Assembly: GCA_038203635.1 (NCBI GenBank)
Contig: JBBRDT010000019.1
Coordinates: 1-43,703, forward strand
Source of the DNA: DASRIA01 sp038203635
GTDB lineage: Bacteria > Actinomycetota > Thermoleophilia > Solirubrobacterales > JBBDJG01
Length of the DNA stretch: 43,703 nt
Direction of reading: 5' to 3'
The position numbers and the translations under genes were made by a program. The notes under the pieces are model-generated. The model saw nothing but the letters and a program-made list of their open reading frames with translations. It ran no database searches and was not told where the DNA came from. Below are positions 32,449 to 40,600 of this stretch, in pieces; positions within the stretch are counted from its first letter, which is position 1, and each line of letters starts with the position of its first letter.

Positions 32449-33110
32449 CCGGCCCCGATGGAATCCGCGCAGTGATCTGCGACTTCGGCGGTGTGTTGAC
32501 GAACAAGCTGATGGACGCGTTCGCGGCGTTCCAGGACGAGACGGGAATCTCGATGGACCAGCTCGGGCGCGGCATGCAGCGCGTCGCGGAGCGCGACGGT
32601 GAATACCCGTTGTTCCGGCTCGAGCGTGGCGAGCTGACGGAGCAGCAGTTCCTCGACGACCTCGCGTGGGGCCTCGAGCCTGAGCTGGGCCACCGTCCGA
32701 CCCTGCACCGGTTCCGGGAGATCTGGTTCGACGCCCTGCACCCGAACGAGCCGATGCTCATGCTGATGCGGGAGCTGGCCGGCCACGGATACCGGATGGC
32801 GATCCTCACCAACAACGTGCGCGAGTGGGAAGAGCTGTGGCGCTCCAAGCTCGCGGTCGACGAGATCTTCGAGCTCGTCGTGGACTCGGCGTGGGTCGGG
32901 ATGCGCAAGCCGGAGCCCGAGATCTATCACCTCACGATCGAGCGGCTGGACGAGACTCTGGAGCCGTCCCAGTGCCTGTTCGTGGACGACAACGAGTTGA
33001 ACGTCGACGCGGCCCGCGAGCTGGGACTCTCCGCTGTCCGCTTCGTGTCGAACGAACAGGCGATCCCCGAGATCAGAGAGACCCTCGGGCTCGACGGAAA
33101 CGCGCCTTAG
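32445..33110 (+). CDS. HAD-superfamily (subfamily IA) hydrolase
   Basis: The 221-residue product carries the HAD motifs. Motif I is CDFGGVLTN (Asp13; the second Asp is replaced by Gly, as in the epoxide-hydrolase N-terminal type). Motif II is LTNN, motif III MRKPEPEIY (Lys) and motif IV FVDDNELNVDAA. The helical cap spans about residues 25-100. Likely a small-molecule phosphatase of unknown substrate. TTG 32445 overlaps the previous stop (TTGA), which supports this unusual start. The stop overlaps that of the convergent gene. Confidence 0.88.
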   Translation: MTGPDGIRAVICDFGGVLTNKLMDAFAAFQDETGISMDQLGRGMQRVAERDGEYPLFRLERGELTEQQFLDDLAWGLEPELGHRPTLHRFREIWFDALHPNEPMLMLMRELAGHGYRMAILTNNVREWEELWRSKLAVDEIFELVVDSAWVGMRKPEPEIYHLTIERLDETLEPSQCLFVDDNELNVDAARELGLSAVRFVSNEQAIPEIRETLGLDGNAP

Positions 33111-33562
33111 TTTTCCCCGCCGATGCGGTCGTCGATGTAGATCTGCAGCGCCTTGGAGCAGAGGTGCTCCAGCCGGCCCTGCGAGAGCCAGGGCAACACG
33201 ATGTCGAGTGCCTCCTCCTCGCCGACGCCGGCCAGGAAAGCCTCGTCCCCACGAAAACGCGCGGCCAGCTTCAACACCTCACGCCTGTGGTCACCCAACC
33301 CGTCGAACACGCCGACCAGGAACTCCGGGCTCGCCACCGGCGTGCCGACCTCGAGCGTGGCGTGCCAGGCCGCGAGCATCGAAAGGTCCTCGTGATCCAG
33401 GTCGTTGACCGCCTTCGCGTAGTGCTGGGCGAGCTCGTGCTCCGGGATGTCGTCGACCCAGGACTCGATCACGGCCGCCAGCAGCGCGCGGCGCGCCTCC
33501 CGGCCGATGGACTCCGCGATCACCCGAATCGCCTCTGCGGGCTCCATGAAGCAAAGCGACAT
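33107..33562 (-). CDS. Helical protein of unknown function
   Basis: The 151-residue product is all-helical and acidic, with no signal peptide or known motif. Visible segments are AIRVIAESIGREARRALLAAVIESW, HELAQHYAKAVNDLDHEDLSML, FLVGVFDGLGDHRREVLKLA and ALDIVLPWLSQGRLEHLC. ATG 33562 is chosen because TATGTT ends 6 nt before it; the internal Met6 is an alternative. I do not recognise a family. It converges on the HAD gene (TTAG stop overlap) and is divergent from the SPW gene. Confidence 0.65.
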   Translation of the reverse strand: MSLCFMEPAEAIRVIAESIGREARRALLAAVIESWVDDIPEHELAQHYAKAVNDLDHEDLSMLAAWHATLEVGTPVASPEFLVGVFDGLGDHRREVLKLAARFRGDEAFLAGVGEEEALDIVLPWLSQGRLEHLCSKALQIYIDDRIGGEN

Positions 33563-33568
33563 GGGGCA

Positions 33569-33574
33569 AACATA
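33569..33574 (-). promoter_or_regulatory. -10 box for the leaderless 33562 gene
   Basis: The complement reads TATGTT, 6 nt before ATG 33562, in the 60-nt divergent gap with the SPW gene. On the plus strand TACCGT (33602-33607) lies 15 nt before ATG 33623 and could give a very short leader. Confidence 0.45.
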
Positions 33575-33622
33575 GGAAGGACACCCGACGGAACGGCTCG
33601 CTACCGTGACCAGAGTCCACGG

Positions 33623-34168
33623 ATGCCTCTATATGAAGAATGGTGGTTCTGGGCCCTGAGCGGGTCCTTCGCGGCGATCGGCGTGGCCCGCGAGCCGGCC
33701 TACCGTCGCTGGGCGGCGCGTCTGCGCGCGGCAGCGGCAGCCCGTGGCCTCACCGGCCCGGGACCGGGCCGGGAGATCGACCCTACGCCGGGCGGGCCCG
33801 GCTCCGAGCTGTCGTGGCTGGCGTTTCTGGCAGGGGCGTGGATCGTGCTCGGTCCCTGGATCTGGGGATACGCGGACGTCGACGGCGCGGTCGCCTGCGA
33901 TGTCGCGACCGGTGCTCTGGTGCTGGTGGTCGCCGCTGCCGGCATCCTCTTCCCGGCCCTGCTTTCGCTCAACCTCCTGGCCGGCACGTGGCTGATGACC
34001 GCTCCATGGCTCGTGGGCTACGGGACCGATGGAGGTCCGGTCGGGCTGAGCGACGTGACGGCCGGGCTGCTCGTCTGCGCACTCGCGCTGCACGGGCTGG
34101 TGATGGGCGCGCGCCGCGCGCGGCCGGCGCAGGCTCAGGCCATCGGGCGGCTACCGCGGCGCCACTAG
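33623..34168 (+). CDS. SPW-repeat membrane protein
   Basis: The 181-residue product has a first helix (WWFWALSGSFAAIGVA), a basic segment, then two SPW-type repeats: LAGAWIVLGPWIWGY with DVATGALVLVVAA, and LLAGTWLMTAPWLVGY with DVTAGLLVCALAL. The Pro-Trp in each helix pair is the signature of this family. Function unknown. ATG 33623 is the start that includes the first helix. Its stop overlaps that of the convergent MarP-like gene in a CTAG. Confidence 0.85.
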   Translation: MPLYEEWWFWALSGSFAAIGVAREPAYRRWAARLRAAAAARGLTGPGPGREIDPTPGGPGSELSWLAFLAGAWIVLGPWIWGYADVDGAVACDVATGALVLVVAAAGILFPALLSLNLLAGTWLMTAPWLVGYGTDGGPVGLSDVTAGLLVCALALHGLVMGARRARPAQAQAIGRLPRRH

Positions 34169-35310
34169 CGCACGCACGGCCCCGTATCCGCCGATCCTCC
34201 CTGCGCCTTGCGCACAGCGGATCGCACGATCCCGGGCGGCACGCCGAAGCCTCCGTGCGGTCCGGACGTGGTGGCGGCGAACACGGTCGCGACCACAGCT
34301 CCCGCCTCCTCGACGGCCGGCCCGCCCGAGTTGCCGGAACGAATACGCCCGCGTAGGAATGTGATGCGACGCTGCACCGGCCCGTTGCCGTACGCGTCCT
34401 GGCTCACGACCGTGCGCGTACCGCCGACCCGGCCGGGCTCGGCACGATACGGGCCGTTCTTCGGGTAACCGAGAATCGCGACCTGCTCGCCGACCGTGAC
34501 GTGGGTGCGCAGCTGGAGGGGCGGCGCGGTCAGGCCCGGGACCCGCAGGACGGCGACGTCGTTGTGGGGATCGAACACGGCTGCCTGCGCGTCGAGCTCG
34601 TCCCCTCCGTCCAACTCCACCGTCGTGTCGTCCTCACCCGCGACGACGTGGGCGTTGGTGACCACCATCTCCGGTGCCGCAACCCACCCCGATCCCTGGA
34701 CCGCGAGACCGCATGCCGTGCCGAGCACGCGCACGACGCTGTCATGCGCGCGCCGCACGTCCTGGTCGCGCAGGATGCGCCGGTTCGGGGGCGGTACATC
34801 GGCCCCGGGCCCCGTGATCCGCGGGAACGGGTCGGCGCGGGCGAGGGAGTTCAGGATCGGCCCCGACGGAGGCAGCGCCTCGTTCAGCGTCCGGAGGATC
34901 GCCGAGCGCTGGATGTCCTCGCGGTACTCCCGTGCGCCCGGCGTCTGGAGCGCCACGGCGCCCACGATCCAGACTAGCGTCAGCCCGAGCGCCGCCACGA
35001 GCACGGCGCCCCCGATCCCGTCCACCACGTCCGCCCCCGGAAACGACATCCGGCGCCTGATCCCCACTCCCACCGCCTCGAAGACGATCGCCGCGAGGCC
35101 CCCGACCATCAGCGCGGTCACGAGGCTGAAGAGCGGCGCGTACGGAGAGCTCGATCCCTGTTCCAGTAGCAGCGGCGCGAGCCGGCTGCCCGTGAACGCA
35201 CCCCCGGCGAAGCCTGCCAGCGACAGGCCGCTGATGACGAGACCCTGGCCGTAGCCCCACAGCGCCATCAGCGCGACAAACCCGATGATGATCCAATCGA
35301 CCGCCGTCAT
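34165..35310 (-). CDS. MarP-like membrane serine protease (CvpA-type N-terminus)
   Basis: The 381-residue product matches mycobacterial MarP (Rv3671c). Four CvpA-like membrane helices occupy residues about 5-120, followed by a linker and an extracellular trypsin-like domain. Its triad is His221 (TNAHVVAG), Asp251 (DPHNDVAVL) and Ser328 (RSGNSGGPAV). Cys200 and the Cys at the end (GPCVR) may pair. MarP proteins act in acid and oxidative stress resistance and cell-wall hydrolase processing. ATG 35310 (MTAVDWIIIGF) follows GGGAG by 5 nt. Confidence 0.93.
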   Translation of the reverse strand: MTAVDWIIIGFVALMALWGYGQGLVISGLSLAGFAGGAFTGSRLAPLLLEQGSSSPYAPLFSLVTALMVGGLAAIVFEAVGVGIRRRMSFPGADVVDGIGGAVLVAALGLTLVWIVGAVALQTPGAREYREDIQRSAILRTLNEALPPSGPILNSLARADPFPRITGPGADVPPPNRRILRDQDVRRAHDSVVRVLGTACGLAVQGSGWVAAPEMVVTNAHVVAGEDDTTVELDGGDELDAQAAVFDPHNDVAVLRVPGLTAPPLQLRTHVTVGEQVAILGYPKNGPYRAEPGRVGGTRTVVSQDAYGNGPVQRRITFLRGRIRSGNSGGPAVEEAGAVVATVFAATTSGPHGGFGVPPGIVRSAVRKAQGGSADTGPCVR

Positions 35311-35350
35311 GCGGCTCCCACTTTCCGCGCCTCCGGCGCGTGCTGCGCTA

Positions 35351-35356
35351 TAGAGT
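35351..35356 (+). promoter_or_regulatory. -10 box for leaderless 35364 gene
   Basis: TAGAGT lies 7 nt before ATG 35364, and an overlapping TATAGA lies 9 nt before. The promoter lies in the 53-nt gap with the divergent protease gene. Confidence 0.45.
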
Positions 35357-35363
35357 TCACCCC

Positions 35364-35720
35364 ATGGAGGGATCCGGCGCAATGACGCAGGCCGTCCGCC
35401 GTGACCCGGCCACGGTGCGCGTCACGCGCGCAGGCATCCTGATCGCGTCGATCGGTGCGCTGATGGTGATCTTCGACCCGTTCGGCACGGCAGTTGCGGG
35501 CCTCGTGCTCGCCACGGTCGGGACGCTGATCACCGCACGTGGTGGACTGGGCGTTCGCTGGTACTCGATGCTTGCGGCCGGCGCGATCCTGATCGTGCTC
35601 TCGCGGTTGCTTGCGGACGGCTCCGAGACTCTCGGCGGCTGGCTTGCCGTGATCGGCGTGATCTGCATCCTCGTCGGCGCGTCGCTCGGCTACCCGCTCG
35701 CGAGCGACCTGGAGGAATAG
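35364..35720 (+). CDS. Small four-helix membrane protein of unknown function
   Basis: The 118-residue product has a short basic N-terminus and four hydrophobic segments (ILIASIGALMVIF, AGLVLATVGTLI, SMLAAGAILIVLSRLL, LAVIGVICILVGASLG). ATG 35364 is preferred over ATG 35382 because of the TAGAGT box 7 nt upstream. No family recognised. It is not in an operon; the downstream gene is convergent, 13 nt away. Confidence 0.7.
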   Translation: MEGSGAMTQAVRRDPATVRVTRAGILIASIGALMVIFDPFGTAVAGLVLATVGTLITARGGLGVRWYSMLAAGAILIVLSRLLADGSETLGGWLAVIGVICILVGASLGYPLASDLEE

Positions 35721-35733
35721 GCCGGCGTCAGAG

Positions 35734-36294
35734 TCAGACGTCGAGTGTGATCCGGGAGGGCTCCTTCTCGCCCTCGACCGGAATCTCGAGCACCAGTGGC
35801 AGGTTGTCGGTTGCCGACGCCTCCTTCAGGCGGAACAGGACCAGCGCTCCAGAGGTCGGGCTGAAGGACGCGGGCGAGTTCGGCGGCGGTGCCTTGTCGC
35901 CCGGCGGGATGGCAGTCCCGAAGTCGAGCCCGAAGCCGCTCTGAACGGTGTCGAGAGGAAGGTACTCGTTGTCCTGCGTGTCGATGACCTTCATGCCGCG
36001 CGGGGGAAGGTAGGGCTCGTCGCCGTCGTTCTCGATGCGCAGGAACACGCCCAGGAAGGCCTCGTCCGCCGGAAGCACCGCCTGTCCGCGGAGGTAGGAG
36101 TCGTCCGGGCGCTGCTCGGGGTTCAGCAGCCGGGTGAGCTGGACCTGGTAGTCCGCCTCGCCCACCGTGATGAACTCGCCCTCCGCGCCTTCGCGCTTCT
36201 CCTTCTCTCCGCAAGCGGTAAGCGCGAGGGTCGCGACAAGCGCCGCCGCGGCCAGCACTGCGGGGAGCCACCGAAGCTTGCGCACCCGGTCCAT
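35734..36294 (-). CDS. Lipoprotein with DUF4352-like Ig fold
   Basis: The 186-residue product has a basic start, a hydrophobic stretch and a lipobox ending at Cys28 (LTAC-GEKE). The mature part is beta-rich, with FLGVFLRIENDGDEPYLPPRGMKVID and the NEYLPLD and LVLFRLKEAS strands. This pattern recalls the DUF4352/telomeric-repeat-like Ig domain of many Gram-positive lipoproteins. The start is MDRVRKLRW; TAGACT lies 10 nt upstream and overlaps the stop of the SRPBCC gene. Function unknown. Confidence 0.8.
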   Translation of the reverse strand: MDRVRKLRWLPAVLAAAALVATLALTACGEKEKREGAEGEFITVGEADYQVQLTRLLNPEQRPDDSYLRGQAVLPADEAFLGVFLRIENDGDEPYLPPRGMKVIDTQDNEYLPLDTVQSGFGLDFGTAIPPGDKAPPPNSPASFSPTSGALVLFRLKEASATDNLPLVLEIPVEGEKEPSRITLDV

Positions 36295-36304
36295 CGAGCG
36301 CGGA

Positions 36305-36310
36305 AGTCTA
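36305..36310 (-). promoter_or_regulatory. -10 box for the lipoprotein gene
   Basis: The complement reads TAGACT, 10 nt before ATG 36294, and includes the stop codon of the upstream SRPBCC gene. Confidence 0.4.
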
Positions 36311-36799
36311 TCCAGCCGCCGGTCGTACCGCCCCGGCGGACGCGGTGCCGTCTTCCATCGCATTCGCCATGCGGTGCAGGGCCCGGCGGGCCTTGCGCCT
36401 CAGCCACCCCCGCATGCCGAGTGACTCCTTCAAGCGATCGACGGGATTGACGGGCCGCGTCTCGAACTCGTACTCCACACGAGTCATTCCGTTGTCGACC
36501 GGAACCAGGCGGTATTCGGCGCGCGTGGGGATGCGCCCGATCCGGCCGCCGCGCCCTTCGAGCAGGATCCGGTGAGGGCGATCGAGCTCGGTAATCGAAG
36601 CATCGCCCCAGACCCGCCCGAGCGGGAAGTCCATGCGCCAGCTCGCCGCGGCGCCGAGCCCGGTCGAGTCGAGCCGCTCGAGCCGGAAGTCGTGCAGATA
36701 GTGGTCGGAGAACTCCGCGTGGTTGGCGACGTCCGAGAGGTAATCGAACACCTGCTCCCGCGGAGCGTCGACGATGCGTGAGACGGCGATCGAGCGCAT
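36308..36799 (-). CDS. SRPBCC (START/polyketide cyclase-like) family protein
   Basis: The 163-residue product has the SRPBCC pattern. Residues 1-20 (SIAVSRIVDAPREQVFDYL) lead into SDVANHAEFSDHYLHDF, then alternating strands ASWRMDFPLG, ILLEGRGGRI, RAEYRLVPVDNGMTRVEYEFET, and a long basic C-terminal helix. Such proteins bind hydrophobic ligands in a helix-grip cavity. TAGAAT lies 10 nt before ATG 36799. The role is unknown. Confidence 0.85.
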   Translation of the reverse strand: MRSIAVSRIVDAPREQVFDYLSDVANHAEFSDHYLHDFRLERLDSTGLGAAASWRMDFPLGRVWGDASITELDRPHRILLEGRGGRIGRIPTRAEYRLVPVDNGMTRVEYEFETRPVNPVDRLKESLGMRGWLRRKARRALHRMANAMEDGTASAGAVRPAAG

Positions 36800-36809
36800 G
36801 CGGTCGCGG

Positions 36810-36815
36810 ATTCTA
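36810..36815 (-). promoter_or_regulatory. -10 box for the SRPBCC gene
   Basis: The complement reads TAGAAT, close to the TATAAT consensus, 10 nt before ATG 36799. No ribosome site lies between. Confidence 0.45.
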
Positions 36816-36850
36816 CGTGGCTCGCCCGAACGCCCCGTAATTTGCGCCTT

Positions 36851-36906
36851 TTGACAGGCGAACACCGTGTCAAGTCCTTGGGGATTCCAGGCCACGTAGT
36901 TAAGAT
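36851..36906 (+). promoter_or_regulatory. Promoter and TTGACA-N11-TGTCAA dyad upstream of the zinc ribbon-FHA gene
   Basis: TTGGGG (36878-36883), a 17-nt gap and TAAGAT (36901-36906) form a plausible promoter. Just upstream TTGACA (36851-36856) and TGTCAA (36868-36873) form an inverted repeat with 11-nt spacing, a possible operator or alternative -35. The transcript would have a leader of about 75 nt with AGGAGG near the start. Confidence 0.4.
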
Positions 36907-36989
36907 CCTCACAAGTTCGAGGGAGCCGTTGGCCCGCGCTCAGAAGAGGGCCTGCAGGGATGCTGCTGGCAGGCAACCTAGGAGGGCGG

Positions 36990-37553
36990 ATGGACAGCTA
37001 CACGACCGGCACGCTCGCAGGAGCGGGGTCCTTCCGGTGTCAGGAGTGCGGCTTCCACGTGGCCCTTCTGGTCCTGGACCACATTCCCGAATGCCCACAT
37101 TGCGGGGAGACGGAGTTCGTGCGCGCGTCGATGTTCGACGTTGCCGAGCCGGACACGAGTGATCTGCACGACGACGACACCGGGTGGCTCGAGGCCGTAC
37201 GAGAGGACATCGCCAGCCTCGGTCAATACATCGTCTTCCGTGACGAGGGGAGTGTGTCGGTCGTACGCGTGGCGCAAGAATGGACCCGCATCGGCCGCAG
37301 CATCGCCGCCGACATCCGGCTCGACGACCCCACGGTCTCGCGCCGTCATGCGCTCATGTGCCATCAGGGCGGGCGCGTGCGCGTGCTCGACGACCGTTCG
37401 CTGAACGGCCTCTTCCTCAACGGCGTGCGCGTCGAGTGGCACGACTTGGAGGACGGCGACGAACTGGTGGTCGGCCGCTACCGCCTGCACTTCCTGGACA
37501 CGTCGCAGAGCGCAGTCGGCGCTGGAACGCCCGCCGGCAGCGCCGTGACGTAA
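36990..37553 (+). CDS. Zinc ribbon plus FHA-domain protein
   Basis: The 187-residue product begins with a zinc ribbon (Cys17, Cys20, Cys35, Cys38: FRCQECGF and PECPHCGE). A linker follows, then a C-terminal FHA domain (about 90-175) with RIGRSIAADIRLDDPTVSRRHALM, SLNGLFLNGVR and DGDELVVGRYRLHFL. FHA domains bind phosphothreonine; this suggests a target of Ser/Thr kinases. AGGAGG lies 4 nt before ATG 36990; an in-frame ATG at 36960 is less likely. It converges on gltB, with two hairpins between. Confidence 0.9.
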   Translation: MDSYTTGTLAGAGSFRCQECGFHVALLVLDHIPECPHCGETEFVRASMFDVAEPDTSDLHDDDTGWLEAVREDIASLGQYIVFRDEGSVSVVRVAQEWTRIGRSIAADIRLDDPTVSRRHALMCHQGGRVRVLDDRSLNGLFLNGVRVEWHDLEDGDELVVGRYRLHFLDTSQSAVGAGTPAGSAVT

Positions 37554-37576
37554 CGACGGCCGTCCCTTGACCAAAC

Positions 37577-37602
37577 CCGTAAGTCTGCTTGCAGACTTAC
37601 GG
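37577..37602 (+). terminator. Strong hairpin terminator after the FHA gene
   Basis: CCGTAAGTCTG (37577-37587) and CAGACTTACGG (37592-37602) form a perfect 11-bp stem with a CTTG loop. ATTTTCTT follows downstream on the plus strand, as expected for intrinsic termination of the FHA transcript. Confidence 0.7.
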
Positions 37603-37610
37603 CCATTTTC

Positions 37611-37647
37611 TTCGACTGAATATGCCCTGCGGGCCTATTCAGTCGAA
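37611..37647 (-). terminator. Strong hairpin overlapping the gltB stop codon
   Basis: TTCGACTGAATA (37611-37622) pairs perfectly with TATTCAGTCGAA (37636-37647), and GCCC/GGGC (37624-37627, 37631-37634) pair inside the loop. The right arm encodes the last residues and stop of gltB, so the stem forms on the gltB mRNA 3' end. No U-run follows on that strand. Confidence 0.6.
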
Positions 37648-40600
37648 ACGCTGGGGTCGGTCTGCTCGCGCTCCGGCACCGACATCAGGAAGTGTGACTT
37701 CGCGTTGGCTGCGATGGCGCGTACGCGCTGTGCCTCGTCGTGCTGCTCCGAGCGCTCGAGCTCTTGCGCATAGTGGCCGAGCAGCTCCTTGACGTCGGAC
37801 TCGCCCTCCGAGTCGAGCTCCAGCAGAGCCACCTTCGCGCCCTTGCCGAGCCGTCGCTCGAGCGCCTCCCGGTCGAGTCCCCATGCGTCGTTGATGCGCA
37901 TGTAGACGCGGCCGCCGGTCTGCCCGGCGCAGGCCCACGGGCCGATGTCGCCCAGCACGACGGCACGCCCGGAGGTCATGTACTCGAACGCGAAGCCCTT
38001 GATGTTGGCGCGGTCGGCGATCCCGCCGAGGTCGTCGCGGATCCGGTCCGCGGGCTCGCCGGCGATCACGACGTCCGCACCCGACAGGCGAATGCAGAAG
38101 CGCGAGTCGGCGGAGCCCTGCACGAAGAACCGCCCGCGCTGCGCGCCGTAGGCGAACGACTTCCCGACGGAGCCGTTCACGCGCTGGCCCGACCGGTTGC
38201 GGCCCTTCATCACTGCGATCGTGCCGCCGAACATCGTCTTGCCGACGCCGTCCTGCGCACCCCCTTCGATGCGGATGTCGATGCCCCAGACGTTGAACGC
38301 GCCAAGGCCCGAGCCGCCGATCGACCCTCCATTGAAATGCAGATCCGCAAGGGACTCCATCGTGGAGCGTGGAGCGGTGTCGGGACGAAAGATGCGAGCG
38401 CGCGACAGGGCGCCGGCCAGCTCGGTTCCGAGGACGCGGTCATTGGCGTCCACGGCCCGCTCGTACTCGTGCACGACGCGCCAGGTGCTGGTCACGGAGA
38501 CCGTGCCGGCAGCCTCGGCCACCGCTGCGGCCGGAATGCCGTCGCCGATGCTGATCGGGCCTCCGCACACGTCCGCCGCGAGTGCGGCGATGTCGCTCGA
38601 TGCCTGCTTGGGCTCCATGCGGATCGGCTGGGCCACGATCAGGCCCGCGGCCTCGCGCTGCTCCTCGGCGGACACCGGCATGTCGATGGGCTCGAGGTCG
38701 AGCATCTCCTCGAGCGGCCGGATCATCTCGGTGAGGTCGATCGCGCCCTTACCGCGCGACTGCACCAGCAGGTCACTGCGCCCGACGAGGTCCTGCGCCC
38801 GCTCATAGCCGAGGTCGGCGACGATCTGGCGGACCTCCTCGCCCATCCCGGCGAAGAAGCGCGCGCTGTTCTCGGCCGCGAGCTCGAACTCCTGCGGCGT
38901 GAACTTCTTGAGGCCCTTCTCCTCTGCCTCCGCCATGTCCTCGATCTGCGTCGCGATGCCGACGTGGCAGGTGTCGAGCTGACAGCCGCGGCAGATCGTG
39001 CACCCGATGGAGACCATCGCGAGCGTGCCGAACGCGACACGGTTCGCGCCGAGGCAGTGCAGCTTCACGATGTCCCATCCATGGCGGTAACCGCCATCCG
39101 CCCAGATCTCGACACGGTTGCGGATGCCTGTCTCCAGCAGGGCGAGATGCACGGCACGCGTCCCGATGTCGGACGGCAGGCCGACGTGGCGCAGCGCGTG
39201 CTGACGCGCGGCGCCGGTGCCGCCCTCGAAGCCGGACAGCGTGATGATGTCCGCGCCCGCCTTCGCGATGCCGACGCCGATCGTGCCGATGTTCGGCACC
39301 ACAGGGACCTTCACCGACACGCGCACGTCGGGGTTCGCGGTCTTCAGCTCGTCGATCAGCTCCGCGAGGTCCTCGATCGAATAGAGGTCATGGTTGTTCG
39401 ACGGTGAGATCAGGTCGGTGCCGGGCGAGGCATTACGCGCGGCGGCAACCTTCTCCGAGACCTTCTTGGCCGGCAGGTGGCCGCCCTCCCCGGGCTTCGC
39501 ACCCTGGCCGATCTTGATCTCGACCAGGTAGGAAGAGTTGAGCATCTCCGAGGTGACGCCGAAGCGCCCGGACGCGACCTGCTGCCCGCGCCACAGCGGG
39601 TACTTCCCGTACATGTCGCGGATCTCGCCGCCCTCGCCGTTGACGCAGACGATGTTGACGCGCTTCGCGGCCTCCGGATACGCGCGGAAAGCCGTCTCGC
39701 CCTGGGAGCCGAACGACATCGAGGAGATCACGATCGGATACGAGTGCCGGCCGACGCCGGGATCCACCTGCTCCGGCGCGATCGGCTGCCGATCTGACTT
39801 CAGGTCGAGCACGTGGCGCATCGAGATCGGGTTCTCGCGCTCGAGCTCGCGCACCTTCGCGGAATATTCCTCGAAGGTCGCAGAGCCGTTCGCCGCTGCG
39901 ATCGCCGCCTTGTAGACCTTTGGATAGAAGCGGAACGTCTTCGCAGGCTTGGCGTCCTCCTGCCCGGCCAGGATCCGCTGCCGCACCGCGGACTCGGCGT
40001 TCAGCTCCGTGAAGCCCGTGCCGGCGCTGCCGGAGCCGTAGTAGCCGGGCGTCCCGAAGATCTCGACCAGGTCGGGCCGCAGCCCGATTGCCGAGAACAG
40101 CCGCGAGTAGCCGCGCAGCTCGTGGATGCCGAGGGTGGAGATCACCTTCTCCATTCCCTTGCGCAGCGCCGAGCACATGTTCGAGATGTCGCCGTGGTAG
40201 TCGTCGACGCAGATCACCTCGATCATCACGTAGGGACAGACGCCGTCGGCGCCGAGCCCGAGCGCCATGCACACGTCGTGCACGTTGCGGATCGCGCCGG
40301 AGCGCAGGACGATCGACGTGCGCCGGCGCAGGTTCTCCTCGCCCTGCTCGACGCGGTATTCGCGCAGTGCGCGATCGATGGCGGCAAGCGCGAGGTGTGG
40401 ATCTATCCACGGCCGCTCGCCCTCGAACGCCGTGCGATCCGAGAGCACCAGCAGCTCACAGCCGTCGAGCACCTTCTTCGCGGCCTCGAACTTGAGCCGC
40501 TCGAGCGCGCCCTCGATGGTTTCCGCCTCGAGGCACGAGATGTCGATCACGCCCGAGCGCCCGCGGAAGGACTCCCACAGGTCCTCGAGCAGGTAGGTCT

